64,000 nt of DNA, from contig NZ_JAFBCM010000001.1 in NCBI RefSeq assembly GCF_016907715.1, positions 8,409,420 to 8,473,419 of the forward strand, read 5' to 3'. A model generated the notes under the pieces. The model was given only the letters and a program-made list of their open reading frames with translations, was not told the origin of the DNA and searched no databases. Of this stretch, positions 8,659 to 17,782 are shown in pieces (positions within the stretch are counted from its first letter, which is position 1; each line of letters begins with the position of its first letter). The DNA comes from Tenggerimyces flavus (GTDB taxonomy: Bacteria; Actinomycetota; Actinomycetes; Propionibacteriales; Actinopolymorphaceae). The position numbers and the translations under genes were made by a program.

Positions 8659-9612
8659 CTAGGCGTGGGCGACGACCACTCCGGCGAGGTGCGGGACCTG
8701 TTCGCCGGACGCGAGCCGGACCGCGCCGGACATCGAATCCCCGCGCGGCTCGCGCAGCAGGGCACCCGGGCACATGCCGGTCAGCGCGGTCGAGAACGCG
8801 TCGAAGATCACCGGCGAGGTGAGCACGCTGCCCGCCCACGACACCGCGACCGTCCCGATCCCCGCGTCGGGGAAGCCACGCCCGATCGCCGCGGAGACCG
8901 TGATCGCGAGATCCCGGCCGGCGTCGTGGCAGATCTGCGCGGCCACCGTGTCGTTCACGGCCGCGGCCGAGACCGCGGTGGCGAACCCGGCGACGGTGGC
9001 GACCAGCCGAGGCGAACGGTACGCCGCCCGCAGCGTCAGCCCGAGCGGGGCGCCGAAGTGCTCCTCGGCCGCCGCCGTCAGCTCGGTCGCCGGCCCGCGC
9101 CCGTCCATCGCGGCGAACCCCGCGCGTACGCCGGCCCGACCGATCGCGAACCCGCTGCCCGCGTCGCCGAACAGGTAGCCGATGCCGTCGACGTTGAAGA
9201 GCTCGCCGTCGGGCGAGACCGCGAGGCAGTTCGTCCCCGTTCCGACCGTGATCACCACGCCAGGCGCGCCTTCGAGCGCGCCGAGATGAGTGGTGACGTC
9301 GTCGCTGGTGAGCAGCACCGTACGGGCGCCGAGGCGCTTCGCGACCGCCGGCGCGAGGATCGGCCGGCCCGCGGGATCGGCGGAGCCACCGGCCAGCCCG
9401 AACGCCGCGACCTCGATCGGCGCCGGGCTGCCGAGCTGCTGCCACGCGGCGTCGATCCGGTCGCACTGGACCTGGACAGGATCGACCTCCGACGACCACT
9501 GGAAGCCGGTGACCTCGACCTGCTCGGCCACGCGCGGGCCGTCAGCGGTGTCCTCGAGCCGCCCCATGAGGAGCTTCGTCGCCCCGCCGTCGACCACCAG
9601 CCGCACACTCAT
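8659..9612 (-). CDS. BadF/BadG-type ATPase, N-acetylglucosamine kinase-like
   Basis: A 317-residue protein with the ASKHA sugar-kinase fold. DGGATK at 8-13 is the phosphate-1 loop, GTGTNC near 124 is phosphate-2, and GDAGSGFAIGR near 150 is the segment conserved in GlcNAc kinases of this family. GGAGGAG precedes ATG 9612. It probably phosphorylates an amino sugar or a cell-wall-derived sugar. It stands between ppx and the TIM-barrel isomerase on one strand with short gaps. Confidence 0.8.
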   Translation of the reverse strand: MSVRLVVDGGATKLLMGRLEDTADGPRVAEQVEVTGFQWSSEVDPVQVQCDRIDAAWQQLGSPAPIEVAAFGLAGGSADPAGRPILAPAVAKRLGARTVLLTSDDVTTHLGALEGAPGVVITVGTGTNCLAVSPDGELFNVDGIGYLFGDAGSGFAIGRAGVRAGFAAMDGRGPATELTAAAEEHFGAPLGLTLRAAYRSPRLVATVAGFATAVSAAAVNDTVAAQICHDAGRDLAITVSAAIGRGFPDAGIGTVAVSWAGSVLTSPVIFDAFSTALTGMCPGALLREPRGDSMSGAVRLASGEQVPHLAGVVVAHA

Positions 9613-9661
9613 CGCGTACGTCTCCTCCCGTGCTCGTCCCCGTTGACTGTTGCTGGGTGGA

Positions 9662-10600
9662 TCAGTTCTGCTCCGGCTCCATCGTGTCGAGGTGCCGCAG
9701 GATGAGGCCCTCGCGCAACGCCCACGGGCACTGCTCGAGCACGTCGACCTCGAAGATGTCCATCGCCGCGTCCGCGACGATCGCGCCGGCGAGCAGCTGC
9801 GGTGCCCGCGCCCCGGAGACTCCGGGCAGGTCGGCTCGGTCGTCGGCGGACATAGAGGCGAGCCGCGGGAGCTGGTCCTCGAGGTCGTCGCGGGCGAGCG
9901 TGCGGCGTACGTACGTGCCCTCCGAGCTCGGCGCGGCCCCGCAGATCCTGGCCAGGGAGCGGAAGGTCTTCGACGTTCCCACGACCTTGTCGGGCTGTTC
10001 GTGCCTGAGCACCTGGCCCGCGTTCCGCGCGATCTCCGCGCGGACGTGGCGGCGGAGCTTGCGGACCTCGTCCTTGTGCGGCGGGTCGCTGCTGAACCAG
10101 TCCCTGGTCAGCCTGCCCGCGCCGAGCGGCAGCGAGACGGCGACGTCGGGGTCCTCGTCGGACCCGGTGGCGATCTCCAGCGAGCCGCCGCCGATGTCGA
10201 GGACGAGCAGCCGGCGGCTGGACCAGCCGTACCACCGCCGTACGGCCAGGAACGTCAGCCGTGCCTCCTGGTCGCCGGTCAGGACGGAGAGCTCGATGCC
10301 GGTGGCGTCGTTCACGCGTTCGAGGACGGCCGGGCCGTTGCTGGCCTCGCGGATCGCGGAGGTCGCGAAGGCGAGCACGGACTCACAGCCCTTGTCCTCG
10401 CCGATCTCGAGTGCCTCGGCGACCGCTCGCTCGAGGTTCTTGGCGCCGTCGGAGGAGATCTCCCCGCCCTTGCCGAGATGCTCCGCGAGGCGCAGCTCGG
10501 TCTTGTGGGAGTACGCCGGGAGCGGCCTCGCACCTGGTCGTGCGTCGACCACGAGGAGGTGGACCGTGTTGGAACCCACGTCCAGAACACCGAGCCGCAT
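9662..10600 (-). CDS. ppx: Ppx/GppA exopolyphosphatase
   Basis: A 312-residue short-form exopolyphosphatase, like actinobacterial Ppx1/Ppx2, lacking the C-terminal HD domain of the E. coli enzyme. [13 protein letters not shown] at the N-terminus and [13 protein letters not shown] near 150 are the two phosphate loops, and TSAIREA near 100 is the family's central motif. It removes terminal phosphate from polyphosphate and may also act on (p)ppGpp. It is the first gene of a minus-strand run reaching 5859. Confidence 0.9.
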   Translation of the reverse strand: MRLGVLDVGSNTVHLLVVDARPGARPLPAYSHKTELRLAEHLGKGGEISSDGAKNLERAVAEALEIGEDKGCESVLAFATSAIREASNGPAVLERVNDATGIELSVLTGDQEARLTFLAVRRWYGWSSRRLLVLDIGGGSLEIATGSDEDPDVAVSLPLGAGRLTRDWFSSDPPHKDEVRKLRRHVRAEIARNAGQVLRHEQPDKVVGTSKTFRSLARICGAAPSSEGTYVRRTLARDDLEDQLPRLASMSADDRADLPGVSGARAPQLLAGAIVADAAMDIFEVDVLEQCPWALREGLILRHLDTMEPEQN

Positions 10601-10760
10601 GGTGGGAACGCTACCGTTTCGCTACGCCAGGTACGCATGGGAGCGGTCAAGCCGCATTATCCACAGGTCCGACATCGGCGCCTGATCACGCCTGCCGCCA
10701 CCTTGGTACGGTTTCCTCCTCCGAGGGGCCTCAGTCCCTGACTGCAAGGGGGATCTACCT

Positions 10761-12998
10761 ATGCTCCGTCGTCGTGGTGGCACTGTGCTGCCTCGCGTTT
10801 TCCTCGTGGCGGCCGCCCTGGTCGGCGCCACTTTCGTCGCACCGACTTCGGCGGTGCTGGCGGACGATGAGGCCAAGTCCTCGTCCGCCGCGGACAAGCC
10901 CGTCGTCGAACCGCTCTCCGAGCTCACCGAGAAGTTCGAGGTCGAGAAGTACAACGCGGTCGACACCACTCTCCAGATCGCCAAGCCCGCCGAGTTCACC
11001 AAGCTGCGCGCGAAGGCGGAGAAGTCCGGCAAGGTCCAGGTCATCGCTGGGCTCCGGATGTCCCACACGGCCGAGGGCGCCCTGTCGGCGACCGCGGCCG
11101 ACTCGCAGCGGGCGATGATCGGCCTGCGCACCTCGCAGATCCGCGCGGCGGTCGCCGGTGACGGCGCCCGCGTGGTGACCACGTTCGAGTACTCCCCGTA
11201 CGTCGCGCTCGAGCTCAGCTCCGCGGCTCTGGACCGCCTGCAGGAGTCGGGGCTGGCGTCCTCGGTGCAGGAGAACGAGCTCGACAAGCTGAACCTGAAC
11301 GAGTCGACGGTGCGCGTCGAGGCGACCGAGAGCTGGAAGATGGGCCGCGCGGGCGCGGGCCAGAACGTCGCGATCCTCGACACGGGCATTCAGAAGAACC
11401 ACCCGTTCCTGCGCTTCGCGAACGGCAAGAGCAAGGTGATCGCCGAGGGCTGCTACTCCCTCGTTCGCGCCTGCCCCGGCGGCACGTCGCTCACCACCAA
11501 GCCCGGCGTCGGTGCTCCTTGCAGCGGCACCACGCAGTGCCACCACGGCACGCACGTCGGTGGCATCGCCGCCGGCCGCGGCAAGGACATGAGCGGTGTT
11601 GCGCGCGACGCCGGCCTGATCTCGCTCCGGGTCTTCTCGGTGTTCTACGACAACTCGACCTGTGGCGGCAACGCGCCCTGCGCGCTGTCGTACACGTCGG
11701 ACCAGATCAAGGCGCTCGAGCGGGTCTACGGCCTGAGCAAGACGAAGAAGATCGCGTCGGCGAACATGAGCCTCGGCTCGTTCAACACGTACTCGCGTCC
11801 GTGTGACACCGACCCGCGCAAGCGGATCATCGACACGCTGAAGTCGAAGCGCATCGCGACCGTGATCTCGTCCGGCAACTCCTCGTCCAACACGGGCGTC
11901 GGCGCTCCGGGCTGCATCTCCTCGGCGGTCACGGTCGGCGCGACCAACGGCGGCTCGGTGGCCTCGTTCTCCAACTCGAACTCCTACGTCGACCTGCTCG
12001 CTCCGGGCGTGGGGATCCTGTCCTCGATCCCGGGCAGCAAGTACGCCAGCTTCGACGGCACCTCGATGGCCGCCCCGCACGTCGCGGGCGCGTTCGCGAT
12101 CCTCAAGGGCATCCGTCCGGGCTCCGCGGTCTCGACCATCGAGGGCGTGCTGAAGGCGACCGGCGCGGGCGTGAAGGACAACGACAACGGCGTGCTGAAG
12201 CGCCGCATCCGGGTGCTGTCCGCGGGTGTGCGTCTGGCTGACACGGGCCTGCGCGTCGCCGCGAACTACACGGCGCCGCAGCTCGACATGACCTCCGACG
12301 GCGTCGGCCTGGCCCGGCGCGACGGCGGTGCGTCGTCGACCTCGTTCAAGATCAGCGGCATCCCCGGTGGGGCGAAGGTCTACCTCGCCAAGCTGGTGTG
12401 GACGACGATCGGTGGTCCGGACTCCACGGTGACGTTCAACGGCAAGGTGACGAAGGGCGCGCTGGTCGGTGCTTCGAAGCCGACCTGCACGAACCTCAAC
12501 ACCGGTCAGCCGAACCGTACGTACCTCGCTTCGGTGAAGGTCACCAAGAACGGCAACTACCCGATCAGCGGCGTCGGCGCCGGCAAGACCGACGGCCAGG
12601 GCGCCTCGCTGATCGTGCTGTTCCGCAAGCCGACCGGCCTCAAGGGCCGCGTGACCCTGCGCGTCGGCGCCTCGAGCGCGCTGGCGAACAACGGCACCGC
12701 GTCCGCCCAGCTGTACACGTACGGCAACGGCCGCCACTTCCGCGCGCCCGGCCTGCACTTCGGTGTGGGTGACGCGACGTCGTGGAAGCAGGAGAACCCG
12801 ATGAAGTTCAACCGCGGCAACGTCACGCCGGGGAACTACTTCACCACCTCCGCCGGCCGCGACTGGGACGACCGCCGCCGCAACATCTCCAAGGGCCTCG
12901 TGCCCGCGGGGAAGGGCAACCGTCCGCTGACCCTGCAGACGAAGAACGACTGCATGGTCCTGAGCTACGCCGCGATCAGCTGGTTCACCTCCGGCTGA
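10761..12998 (+). CDS. Secreted subtilisin-like (S8) serine protease
   Basis: A 745-residue exported protease. The start at ATG 10761 follows the ribosome site AAGGGGGAT. The signal peptide covers about residues 1-34, then a propeptide of roughly 150 residues carries an I9-like VQVIAGLRM segment. The catalytic triad is visible: Asp in AILDTGIQ near 206, His in HHGTHVGG near 264, and Ser in GTSMAAPH near 435. About 230 further residues form a C-terminal beta-rich domain. Ten or more Cys in the mature part suggest disulfides. It stands alone, with a terminator 30 bp downstream. Confidence 0.92.
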   Translation: MLRRRGGTVLPRVFLVAAALVGATFVAPTSAVLADDEAKSSSAADKPVVEPLSELTEKFEVEKYNAVDTTLQIAKPAEFTKLRAKAEKSGKVQVIAGLRMSHTAEGALSATAADSQRAMIGLRTSQIRAAVAGDGARVVTTFEYSPYVALELSSAALDRLQESGLASSVQENELDKLNLNESTVRVEATESWKMGRAGAGQNVAILDTGIQKNHPFLRFANGKSKVIAEGCYSLVRACPGGTSLTTKPGVGAPCSGTTQCHHGTHVGGIAAGRGKDMSGVARDAGLISLRVFSVFYDNSTCGGNAPCALSYTSDQIKALERVYGLSKTKKIASANMSLGSFNTYSRPCDTDPRKRIIDTLKSKRIATVISSGNSSSNTGVGAPGCISSAVTVGATNGGSVASFSNSNSYVDLLAPGVGILSSIPGSKYASFDGTSMAAPHVAGAFAILKGIRPGSAVSTIEGVLKATGAGVKDNDNGVLKRRIRVLSAGVRLADTGLRVAANYTAPQLDMTSDGVGLARRDGGASSTSFKISGIPGGAKVYLAKLVWTTIGGPDSTVTFNGKVTKGALVGASKPTCTNLNTGQPNRTYLASVKVTKNGNYPISGVGAGKTDGQGASLIVLFRKPTGLKGRVTLRVGASSALANNGTASAQLYTYGNGRHFRAPGLHFGVGDATSWKQENPMKFNRGNVTPGNYFTTSAGRDWDDRRRNISKGLVPAGKGNRPLTLQTKNDCMVLSYAAISWFTSG

Positions 12999-13025
12999 TG
13001 CCCTTACGGTAGGGCTGTAGGAACG

Positions 13026-13072
13026 TGAAAGGGCCCGCGTCAACCACTGGTTGACGCGGGCCCTTTCGCATC
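13026..13072 (+). terminator. Terminator hairpin of the subtilase gene
   Basis: GAAAGGGCCCGCGTCAACC pairs with GGTTGACGCGGGCCCTTTC around a three-base loop, a long GC-rich stem 30 bp after the stop at 12998. There is no long T-run, as is usual in high-GC actinobacteria. Confidence 0.85.
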
Positions 13073-13144
13073 TCCGCATCCCGTGTCGCGAAGGGGTGTT
13101 CCCGCCCGCTCCTCTTCATGGGCAGAGTGGGTGCCCTGTACGAC

Positions 13145-13277
13145 CGTGATCATGATGGTGATCGTGAAGCCGGACTGGTCGTATGCGACTGGTTCGCTTT
13201 CATGATCACGGACCGGTGGCGCGCCGAGGGTTGGGTGAGGGGCACCCTGGTCCCATAGGTTCGGACCAGGGTGCCCC
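13145..13277 (+). repeat. Composite double-hairpin element, copy 1
   Basis: Hairpin A has perfect 11-bp arms CGTGATCATGA (13145-13155) and its complement (13200-13210) around a 44-base interior. Hairpin B has perfect 15-bp arms (13239-13253, 13263-13277) beginning GGGGCACC and the loop CATAGGTTC. The reverse complement of 40806-40947 carries the same two hairpins in the same order with high identity, including part of the interior (GGTCGTAT). Hairpin B shares its loop and GGGCACC core with the TTCATTC-type hairpins. Confidence 0.9.
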
Positions 13278-13345
13278 CGACCCAGCCGAACCCTCGCCAC
13301 ACCAGCACTACCCGGCCACCTCGACAGCGGCCATCGCGCGCTATT

Positions 13346-13396
13346 GAATGAAGGGCACCTTCATTCAATAGGTTGAGATGAAGGTGCCCTTCATTC
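13346..13396. repeat. Hairpin repeat, TTCATTC type, copy 2
   Basis: Arms 13346-13366 and 13376-13396 pair over 21 positions, with two mismatches next to the loop AATAGGTTG. It has the same orientation as the copy at 13788, and together they bracket the inverted repeat at 13537-13641. Confidence 0.9.
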
Positions 13397-13536
13397 GAAG
13401 AATCTCGGCGTGGCGCCATCTTGTCCGACGGATGCGGCTCGGGTTCTTGGCGAAGCTCTTCTGGTTCTGGTGCGGTCCTCGATGAGATCTCTGCGGGGGT
13501 TTGGTGCTCTCGGGGTCTGTGGCGGCGGTCGATTTT

Positions 13537-13641
13537 GGTGGCCGGTCCGGGGCGCGTCAAGGGGGTCGCGGCGGCTTCGCAGACGGGCGACGTCGCTTCG
13601 CGACCGCGGAGCGGCCCTTGACTCGCCCCGGCCCGGCCACC
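13537..13641. repeat. Long inverted repeat with nested stem (candidate structured RNA)
   Basis: Arms 13537-13563 and 13615-13641 match at 25 of 27 positions (GGTGGCCGG at the outer ends, GTCAAGGG at the inner ends). The 51-base interior holds another perfect 7-bp pairing, GGTCGCG (13564-13570) with CGCGACC (13599-13605). Downstream, at about 13669-13690, CTCCCCC and GGGGGAG form a further stem followed by TTTCTT, which could end a plus-strand transcript. No credible protein is encoded. Either strand could carry the RNA. Confidence 0.6.
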
Positions 13642-13787
13642 TGTTTTTCACGCGCCGCCCCCTCCCCCCGGAACAGGTGTCCCGGGGGAGGTTTCTTGCT
13701 GTTGGGGTTTGCTGCCGTGCTTGCGTCGCTTGTTGGCCCTCGGTCTCTTGTGGCTCAGATGACGCCGGGCCTTCCGTCCCCGCTGTT

Positions 13788-13842
13788 TTGAATGAAGGGC
13801 ACCTTCATTCAATAGGTTCGAATGAAGGTGCCCTTCATTCAA
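13788..13842. repeat. Hairpin repeat, TTCATTC type, copy 3
   Basis: Perfect 23-bp arms (13788-13810, 13820-13842) around the loop AATAGGTTC (13811-13819). It lies 80 bp before the DUF998 gene start. Confidence 0.92.
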
Positions 13843-13921
13843 ACGAGAGCGATTACCTCCTCCTGAAGTTGCGGGGTGGGCAATATTGCGCAGTGCGCAC
13901 ATTTCTGTCAGCCTGGGTCGC

Positions 13922-14563
13922 ATGACCACCGCCACGCTCACTCCCCCGCACTACATCGCGACCAGAGTCGCCGTGTGGTGCGGCATCGTCGCCGGGCCGC
14001 TGTTCGTCGCCGCCTTCCTCGTGCAGGGATTCCTCAAGCCCGACTACAACCCCCTCCGCCATCCCGTCAGCTCACTCGCCCTTGGCCCGCACGGATGGAT
14101 CCAAACGGCCAACTTCCTCCTCACCGGCGTACTCGTCCTCGCCTTCGCCGCCATCGCGCGAAGCAAGACCGACAAACCGACGGCCGTACTCATCGGGCTC
14201 TGGGGACTCGGCCTCATCGCCGCCGGCATCTTCGTCACCGACCCCGTCAGCGGGTTCCCGAAAGGCACTCCCGCCATCGGAGAGCCCACTCTCGAAGGCA
14301 GCCTGCACGACGGGTTCTCGGTGATCGGCTTCCTCTGCCTGATCGCGGCCATGTTCGTCAACGCACGACGCCATCGCGCACGAGCCACCGCGACCACCAT
14401 CGCGGGAATCGCGACGGCAGCGTTCTTCGTCGCATTCGCCGCCGCCATGAGCCAAACCCCGGGCCTCGTCGAGTACGGCGGCGCGCTCCAACGCGTGTGC
14501 GTCATCATCGGCTTCGGCTGGATCACCACCCTCGCCATCGACACCAACAAGCAAGCACGCTGA
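13922..14563 (+). CDS. DUF998 integral membrane protein
   Basis: A 213-residue protein from ATG 13922 (MTTATLTPPH); the open frame reaches back to 13886 but the added residues look non-membrane and non-conserved. Six hydrophobic segments are visible, starting near residues 16, 57, 83, 132, 159 and 190, which matches the DUF998 family. PLRHPVSSLALGPHGW after the first helix is the family's signature loop. Function is unknown. The gene is close upstream of the Cys-rich protein on the same strand. Confidence 0.8.
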   Translation: MTTATLTPPHYIATRVAVWCGIVAGPLFVAAFLVQGFLKPDYNPLRHPVSSLALGPHGWIQTANFLLTGVLVLAFAAIARSKTDKPTAVLIGLWGLGLIAAGIFVTDPVSGFPKGTPAIGEPTLEGSLHDGFSVIGFLCLIAAMFVNARRHRARATATTIAGIATAAFFVAFAAAMSQTPGLVEYGGALQRVCVIIGFGWITTLAIDTNKQAR

Positions 14564-14604
14564 ACCCCACCAACACGTGAAACCCCTGCGTGTACTGTGT
14601 CAAC

Positions 14605-15402
14605 GTGCCAGAAGTCGCACTCGAGTTTCCCCGCGCCTGGGTTGAGTTCCAAGATCCCGACGACGCCGCCCAGCAGTACCGGTGTGACCTCACCTGGCTC
14701 ACCTCCAGCTGGTCCTGCATCTTCGGTTCCGGCTGCAAGGGCATCTACGCCACCGAACCCGACGCCGGCTGCTGCGTCCTCGGTGCGCACTTCGCCGACA
14801 AGGCGGACGAGAAGCGCGTACGCCAGTTCGTCAAACGCCTCAGCAAGGACGAGTGGCAGTACAAGGACGAGGGCCGCAAGGACTGGGCCGAGGTCGACGA
14901 GGACGGCGACCGCAAGACCCGTGTCGTCGACGGAGCCTGCATCTTCCACAACCGCCCGGGCTTCGCGGGCGGCACCGGCTGCGCGCTCCACAAGCACGCG
15001 CTGAACAACGGCCTGCACCCGCTCGAGACCAAGCCCGACGTGTGCTGGCAGCTCCCGATCCGCCGCCTCTTCCGCGAGGTCGAGCTGGCCGACGGCACCG
15101 AGTACACCGAGGTCACGATCACCGAGTACGACCGCCGTGGTTGGGGACCTGGCGGGCACGACTTCAACTGGTACTGCACCGGCAACACCGAGGCCCACGT
15201 CGGCGCTGAGCCGGTCTACCTGTCCAACCAGGCCGAGCTCGTCGAGCTGATGGGGCGGAACGCGTACGACCAGCTCGCCGAGTACTGCGAGCAGCACCTC
15301 GCCGCCAACCCGCGCGTCGCGCCGCACCCGGCGAGTACAGGCCCGGTCCCGATCGAACTCTCCGTACGCATCTCCGACAAGGCGATCGCCAAGCACTCGT
15401 AG
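14605..15402 (+). CDS. Cysteine-rich conserved protein, probable metal or Fe-S binding
   Basis: 265 residues if it starts at GTG 14605, with a -10-like TACTGT six bases upstream and no ribosome site, suggesting a leaderless mRNA; GTG 14590 is the alternative. Cys residues are clustered: [11 protein letters not shown] and AGCC within the first 55 residues, then [21 protein letters not shown] and WYC further on. [23 protein letters not shown] resembles the Cys pattern of the YkgJ/DUF3109 group thought to bind zinc or iron. The methyltransferase ATG follows the stop codon by two bases, so the genes are cotranscribed. Confidence 0.65.
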   Translation: MPEVALEFPRAWVEFQDPDDAAQQYRCDLTWLTSSWSCIFGSGCKGIYATEPDAGCCVLGAHFADKADEKRVRQFVKRLSKDEWQYKDEGRKDWAEVDEDGDRKTRVVDGACIFHNRPGFAGGTGCALHKHALNNGLHPLETKPDVCWQLPIRRLFREVELADGTEYTEVTITEYDRRGWGPGGHDFNWYCTGNTEAHVGAEPVYLSNQAELVELMGRNAYDQLAEYCEQHLAANPRVAPHPASTGPVPIELSVRISDKAIAKHS

Positions 15403-15404
15403 AG

Positions 15405-16103
15405 ATGTCAGGCATCGCGGACGGAGCTCGCCCGAGCCCCAACATCTGGAACCACCCCGACGTCTACGAGCTCGAGAACCGCGCCGTCGACCCCGACGGC
15501 GTCCTCGAAGCAGCCATGTGGGCACGCAGAACGTGGGACCAGGCGACCGTCCTCGACATCGGCTGCGGCACCGGCTTTCACCTGCCCCGCTTCGCCGAAC
15601 GGGCCACCAAGGTCATCGGCGTCGAGCCCCACCCAGACCTCGCCCAACGCGCACGCCAGCGGACCGCGTTCCTCACCAACATCGAGGTACGCGACGGCGC
15701 CGCGCAGACCCTCCCCGTCGAGCCGCTCTCTGTCGACGTCGTGCACGCCCGCTGGGCCTACTTCTTCGGGCCTGGCAGCGAGCCCGGCCTGCGCGAGATC
15801 GCCCGAGTCGTACGCCACGGCGGCGCCGCGTTCGTCATCGACAACGACGCGACGCGCAGTACGTTCGGCCGCTGGTTCCAGCGCGCGTTCCCGAAGTACA
15901 AGCCGAACGACGTGGAACGGTTCTGGGCCAGCCACGGCTGGAACCGCGAACCCCTCACCATGCACTGGCGCTTCGACCGCCGCGAGGACTTCGAGGCCGT
16001 GGTGAACATCGAGTTCCGCCCCAAGATCGCCAAGCAGGTGATCAAGGAGCACGCCGGCACCGAGGTCGACTACGCGGTCAACCTCTGGTGGCGCAGGTTC
16101 TGA
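15405..16103 (+). CDS. Class I SAM-dependent methyltransferase
   Basis: A 232-residue methyltransferase. Motif I is VLDIGCGTGFHLP at about 49-61, the acidic end of strand 2 is VIGVEPH near 72, and the motif II/III region DVVHARWAYFFGPGSE near 112 leads to the REIARVVRHGGAAFVID strand that is typical of the Methyltransf_11 group. The C-terminal 80 residues (RWFQRAFPKYKPNDVERFW onward) are probably the substrate lid. The substrate is unknown; linkage to the Cys-rich gene suggests a joint role. Confidence 0.85.
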   Translation: MSGIADGARPSPNIWNHPDVYELENRAVDPDGVLEAAMWARRTWDQATVLDIGCGTGFHLPRFAERATKVIGVEPHPDLAQRARQRTAFLTNIEVRDGAAQTLPVEPLSVDVVHARWAYFFGPGSEPGLREIARVVRHGGAAFVIDNDATRSTFGRWFQRAFPKYKPNDVERFWASHGWNREPLTMHWRFDRREDFEAVVNIEFRPKIAKQVIKEHAGTEVDYAVNLWWRRF

Positions 16104-16405
16104 ACCGGATGCCGCAGCGGCGAGCAACGCGGCGCCGAGGAACCCGAGCATCTCCACAACGCCCAATCCCAACACAGGAACGATAAACGCCGTGATCGCC
16201 ACCGCCGCCAGCCCGGCAACCGTCGCGCCCGGGATGGCGGAGCGAACGATGATCCGCGTTCTCGGTCCGGGTCGCGCGGACGTATCGCTTCGGCGAGGCG
16301 GGTGGCGGGCGCGGGAAGGTCGTTCTGACTGTCGACCAAGGCGTTGTCCACAGGCTTCGGCGCGGGACAGCGCGACTGTCGGTGCTTCGCCGTACTGTCT
16401 GGCTG
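16104..16405. other. Gap before radA with a possible membrane-protein remnant
   Basis: No intact gene is seen in these 302 bases. Read on the minus strand, about 16253-16105 encodes a strongly hydrophobic stretch (AGLAAVAITAFIVPVLGL, then LGFLGAALLAAAA) that has no start codon or stop fitting a gene. The end nearest radA carries TACTGT at 16393-16398, a possible leaderless -10. Confidence 0.4.
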
Positions 16406-17782
16406 GTGGCGAAGACCAGCACGACCCGAGCGATCCGACCCGCTTACCGCTGTGCCGAGTGCGGCTGGCAGACCGGCAAGTGGGTGGGGCGATGTGGTGA
16501 GTGCCAGGCTTGGGGAACGGTCGAGGAGCTCGGCGCGCCGAAGCGTGCGGTGACGGTCGCCGGGCCTGTTGCGTCGCCTGCGTTGCCGATCGACCAGGTC
16601 GACATCGAGGCGGCGCGCGCGGAGAAGACGAACATCTCCGAGCTCGACCGGGTCCTCGGCGGCGGACTCGTCCGCGGTGGTGTCGTGCTGGTCGCCGGCG
16701 AGCCGGGTGTGGGCAAGTCCACGCTGCTGTTGGAGGTCGCGGCGGAGCGAGCACGTTCTGGTGGCCGTTCGCTCTACCTGTCCGGCGAGGAGTCGGCGGC
16801 ACAGGTGCGGCTGCGGGCGGAACGAGTGAACGCGATGGAGAGCTCGCTGTTCCTCGCGGCGGAGACTGATCTGTCCGCGATCCTCGGGCACATCGACTCG
16901 GTGGAGCCCGACCTGATCGTGCTGGACTCCGTGCAGACGGTGTCGTCGGGGCTGGTGGATGGGGCGCCTGGTGGAGTGACCCAGGTGCGCGAGGTGGCCG
17001 GGGCGATGATCCGGGTCGCGAAGGAGCGCGGGATCTCGACGTTGGTGGTCGGGCACGTGACGAAGGACGGCTCGATCGCGGGGCCGCGCGTCTTGGAGCA
17101 CTTGGTGGACGTCGTGCTGTCGTTCGAGGGCGACCGGCACTCGCGGCTGCGGATGGTGCGGGCGGTGAAGAACAGGTACGGGCCGACCGACGAGGTGGGC
17201 TGTTTCGACTTCGCCGACGGTGGGCTGACGTCGTTGCCGGATCCGAGCGGGCTGTTCCTGACCAAGCGGCCGGAGCCGGTGTCGGGGAGCTGTGTCACCG
17301 TCACGGTCGAGGGCAAGCGCCCCTTGCTTACCGAGGTCCAGGCGCTGGTCGCCAAGTCCAGCCTGCCGTCCCCGCGGCGCGCGAACTCGGGGCTCGACAC
17401 CAGCCGGATCGCAATGGTGCTGGCCGTGTTGGAACGCCGCGGCGGCATCGTGTTCGGGGACAAGGACGTGTACGTGGCGACCGTGGGAGGCGTGAAGCTG
17501 CGCGAGCCCGCGTCCGACCTCGCAGTGGCCTTGGCGATCGCGAGCGCGGCGACCGACGAACCGCTACCCAGCCACCTCGTCGCGGTGGGCGAGGTCGGCC
17601 TCGCCGGCGACCTGCGCCGCGTGACCGGGGTGCAGCGCCGGCTGAGCGAGTCCCTCCGGCTGGGCTTCACCCACGCCATCGTGCCGCGGGAGAGCGGGCC
17701 CATCCCCGACGGCATGAACGTGTTGGAGGTCGGCAACCTCGCCGAAGCCATGCACGCCGCCGCCTCCCTAGCCCGCCGCTAG
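16406..17782 (+). CDS. radA: DNA repair protein RadA (Sms)
   Basis: 458 residues from GTG 16406 (VAKTSTTRA), the usual start of actinobacterial RadA; GTG 16382 is less likely. A four-Cys zinc finger (CAECGW to CGEC) covers about 15-32. Walker A is GEPGVGKST near 98, the RadA signature KNRYG is near 254, and the C-terminal Lon-like domain begins near 290. RadA is a hexameric motor that drives branch migration of recombination intermediates. In relatives disA follows directly; here a sigma-factor pair and a GH78 gene intervene. Confidence 0.95.
   Translation: MAKTSTTRAIRPAYRCAECGWQTGKWVGRCGECQAWGTVEELGAPKRAVTVAGPVASPALPIDQVDIEAARAEKTNISELDRVLGGGLVRGGVVLVAGEPGVGKSTLLLEVAAERARSGGRSLYLSGEESAAQVRLRAERVNAMESSLFLAAETDLSAILGHIDSVEPDLIVLDSVQTVSSGLVDGAPGGVTQVREVAGAMIRVAKERGISTLVVGHVTKDGSIAGPRVLEHLVDVVLSFEGDRHSRLRMVRAVKNRYGPTDEVGCFDFADGGLTSLPDPSGLFLTKRPEPVSGSCVTVTVEGKRPLLTEVQALVAKSSLPSPRRANSGLDTSRIAMVLAVLERRGGIVFGDKDVYVATVGGVKLREPASDLAVALAIASAATDEPLPSHLVAVGEVGLAGDLRRVTGVQRRLSESLRLGFTHAIVPRESGPIPDGMNVLEVGNLAEAMHAAASLARR

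Noticed and set aside
10657-10665. DnaA box TTATCCACA
   Set aside because: A single box (with one looser TTGTCCACA near 16347) and no cluster, dnaA or dnaN, so no origin is supported.
13410-13925. 171-codon plus-strand frame across the hairpin block
   Set aside because: It reads through the inverted repeat and a hairpin (NEGHLHS), with no family match and no start signal.
14590-15402. Start of the Cys-rich gene at GTG 14590
   Set aside because: GTG 14605 has the better-spaced -10-like hexamer; the upstream start would lie within it. Not decisive, so recorded.
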